A program made the position numbers and the translations under genes. From Anaerolineales bacterium (GTDB taxonomy: Bacteria > Chloroflexota > Anaerolineae > Anaerolineales > UBA6663), in the NCBI GenBank assembly GCA_020850595.1, contig JADZEK010000078.1, forward strand, positions 1-37,654: a DNA stretch of 37,654 nucleotides, given 5' to 3'. The notes below the pieces were generated by a model. It ran no database searches. It had not been told where the DNA came from and saw only the letters and a list, made by a program, of their open reading frames with translations. Below, piece by piece: positions 37,507 to 37,654 of this stretch (its first letter is position 1; each line of letters begins with the position of its first letter).

Positions 37507-37654
37507 AGCCAGTTCCTTAGAGCTAACTGGTAGCGCTCCATTGAACCGTGGTCAAGTACACCAGCGGGCGACCAGGGCCAAAATCGCTTTGGACGGGCGC
37601 CCGCGGTGCTTGGGTGGGGTCCAGCGTGGCGGCGGGACCGGGTAAGCCAGCAAC
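37507..37654. other. Region upstream of E1-beta, no confident gene
   Basis: On the minus strand CCAGTT and AACTGG form a 6-bp stem (within 37507-37535) whose loop holds the AAGGA ribosome site of E1-beta. A TTGACC (37555-37550) could be a -35, but the paired -10 (TACCAG) is poor. A 12-codon frame beginning MERYQLALRN ends in a TGA overlapping the E1-beta ATG; whether it is a tiny peptide or the end of an upstream gene is not decidable here. Confidence 0.35.

Noticed and set aside
1..37654. CRISPR array, tRNA, rRNA, prophage or complete insertion sequence
   Set aside because: I saw no regularly spaced repeats, no tRNA-like cloverleaf with CCA end, no rRNA segment, and no transposase or integrase among the frames. 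The only mobile signal is the 92-bp element at 27249-27340.

Overview
This GC-rich window (clearly above 60% G+C by eye) looks like a chromosomal segment of a Chloroflexota bacterium, probably Anaerolineae-like. That is an inference from gene content: VanW, CGNR, FxLYD, DM13 and Trm112 families, Thr/Pro-rich lipoprotein linkers, a split glutamine-dependent NAD synthetase, a T-box ahead of serS, and promoters placed right at start codons. No 16S gene or other decisive marker is present. Coding is dense, on both strands, and arranged in short operons. I found no prophage, CRISPR array, tRNA or rRNA.

Layout. 1-560: end of an outside transcript, then a copper-binding cupredoxin lipoprotein. 663-3531 (-): flavin reductase, AMMECR1 protein and QueG in one operon, then a small membrane protein with its own promoter. 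3758-6206 (+): MpaB/DUF2236 oxygenase and a B12-binding radical SAM enzyme. 6131-8373 (-): an operon of a 'quinate 5-dehydrogenase'-like protein, a nucleotidyltransferase and a PAP2 phosphatase. 8507-10375 (-): MFS transporter and 2H phosphoesterase. 10470-13003 (-): Lgt-like protein, nitrilase-type glutaminase and NadE. 13169-19745 (+): inositol-monophosphatase-like enzyme, surface phospholipase-D-like protein, FxLYD lipoprotein, HerA-type ATPase and DM13 protein. 19825-21489 (-): small membrane protein, EamA transporter and ClbS/DfsB-like protein, divergent from a CGNR regulator. 21689-24815 (+): CGNR regulator, VanW protein, Trm112 protein and a small membrane protein. 24812-27201 (-): DUF456 protein, and serS under a T-box. 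27445-28478: VOC protein and GrpB protein, convergent. 28710-35087 (+): beta-helix/PD40 lipoprotein, membrane protein, amidohydrolase with a membrane domain, alpha/beta hydrolase and a small ORF. 35163-37506 (-): E1-beta and E2 of a 2-oxoacid dehydrogenase.

The best finding is a complete T-box riboswitch on the minus strand (about 27201 to 26922). It has a strong promoter, Stem I with an AGAGAG motif and a UCC-containing specifier loop, a textbook antiterminator with the UGGCACC bulge, and a competing 15-position terminator stem with a T-rich tail. The C in UGGC matches the G discriminator of tRNA-Ser, and serS lies downstream. Between them is an unlisted 39-codon ORF with a strong ribosome-binding site, seven serines and a hydrophobic core. 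Just upstream sits a 92-bp MITE-like element with inverted ends and a perfect 8-bp target duplication.

Other themes. At least six genes have a -10 hexamer 6-10 nt before the start codon, implying leaderless or near-leaderless mRNAs. The CGNR/EamA divergent region contains overlapping promoters and a repeated ATAACCTG. Several exported proteins share a signal or anchor followed by a Thr/Pro/Ala linker. An Lgt-like protein lacks residues expected for catalysis.
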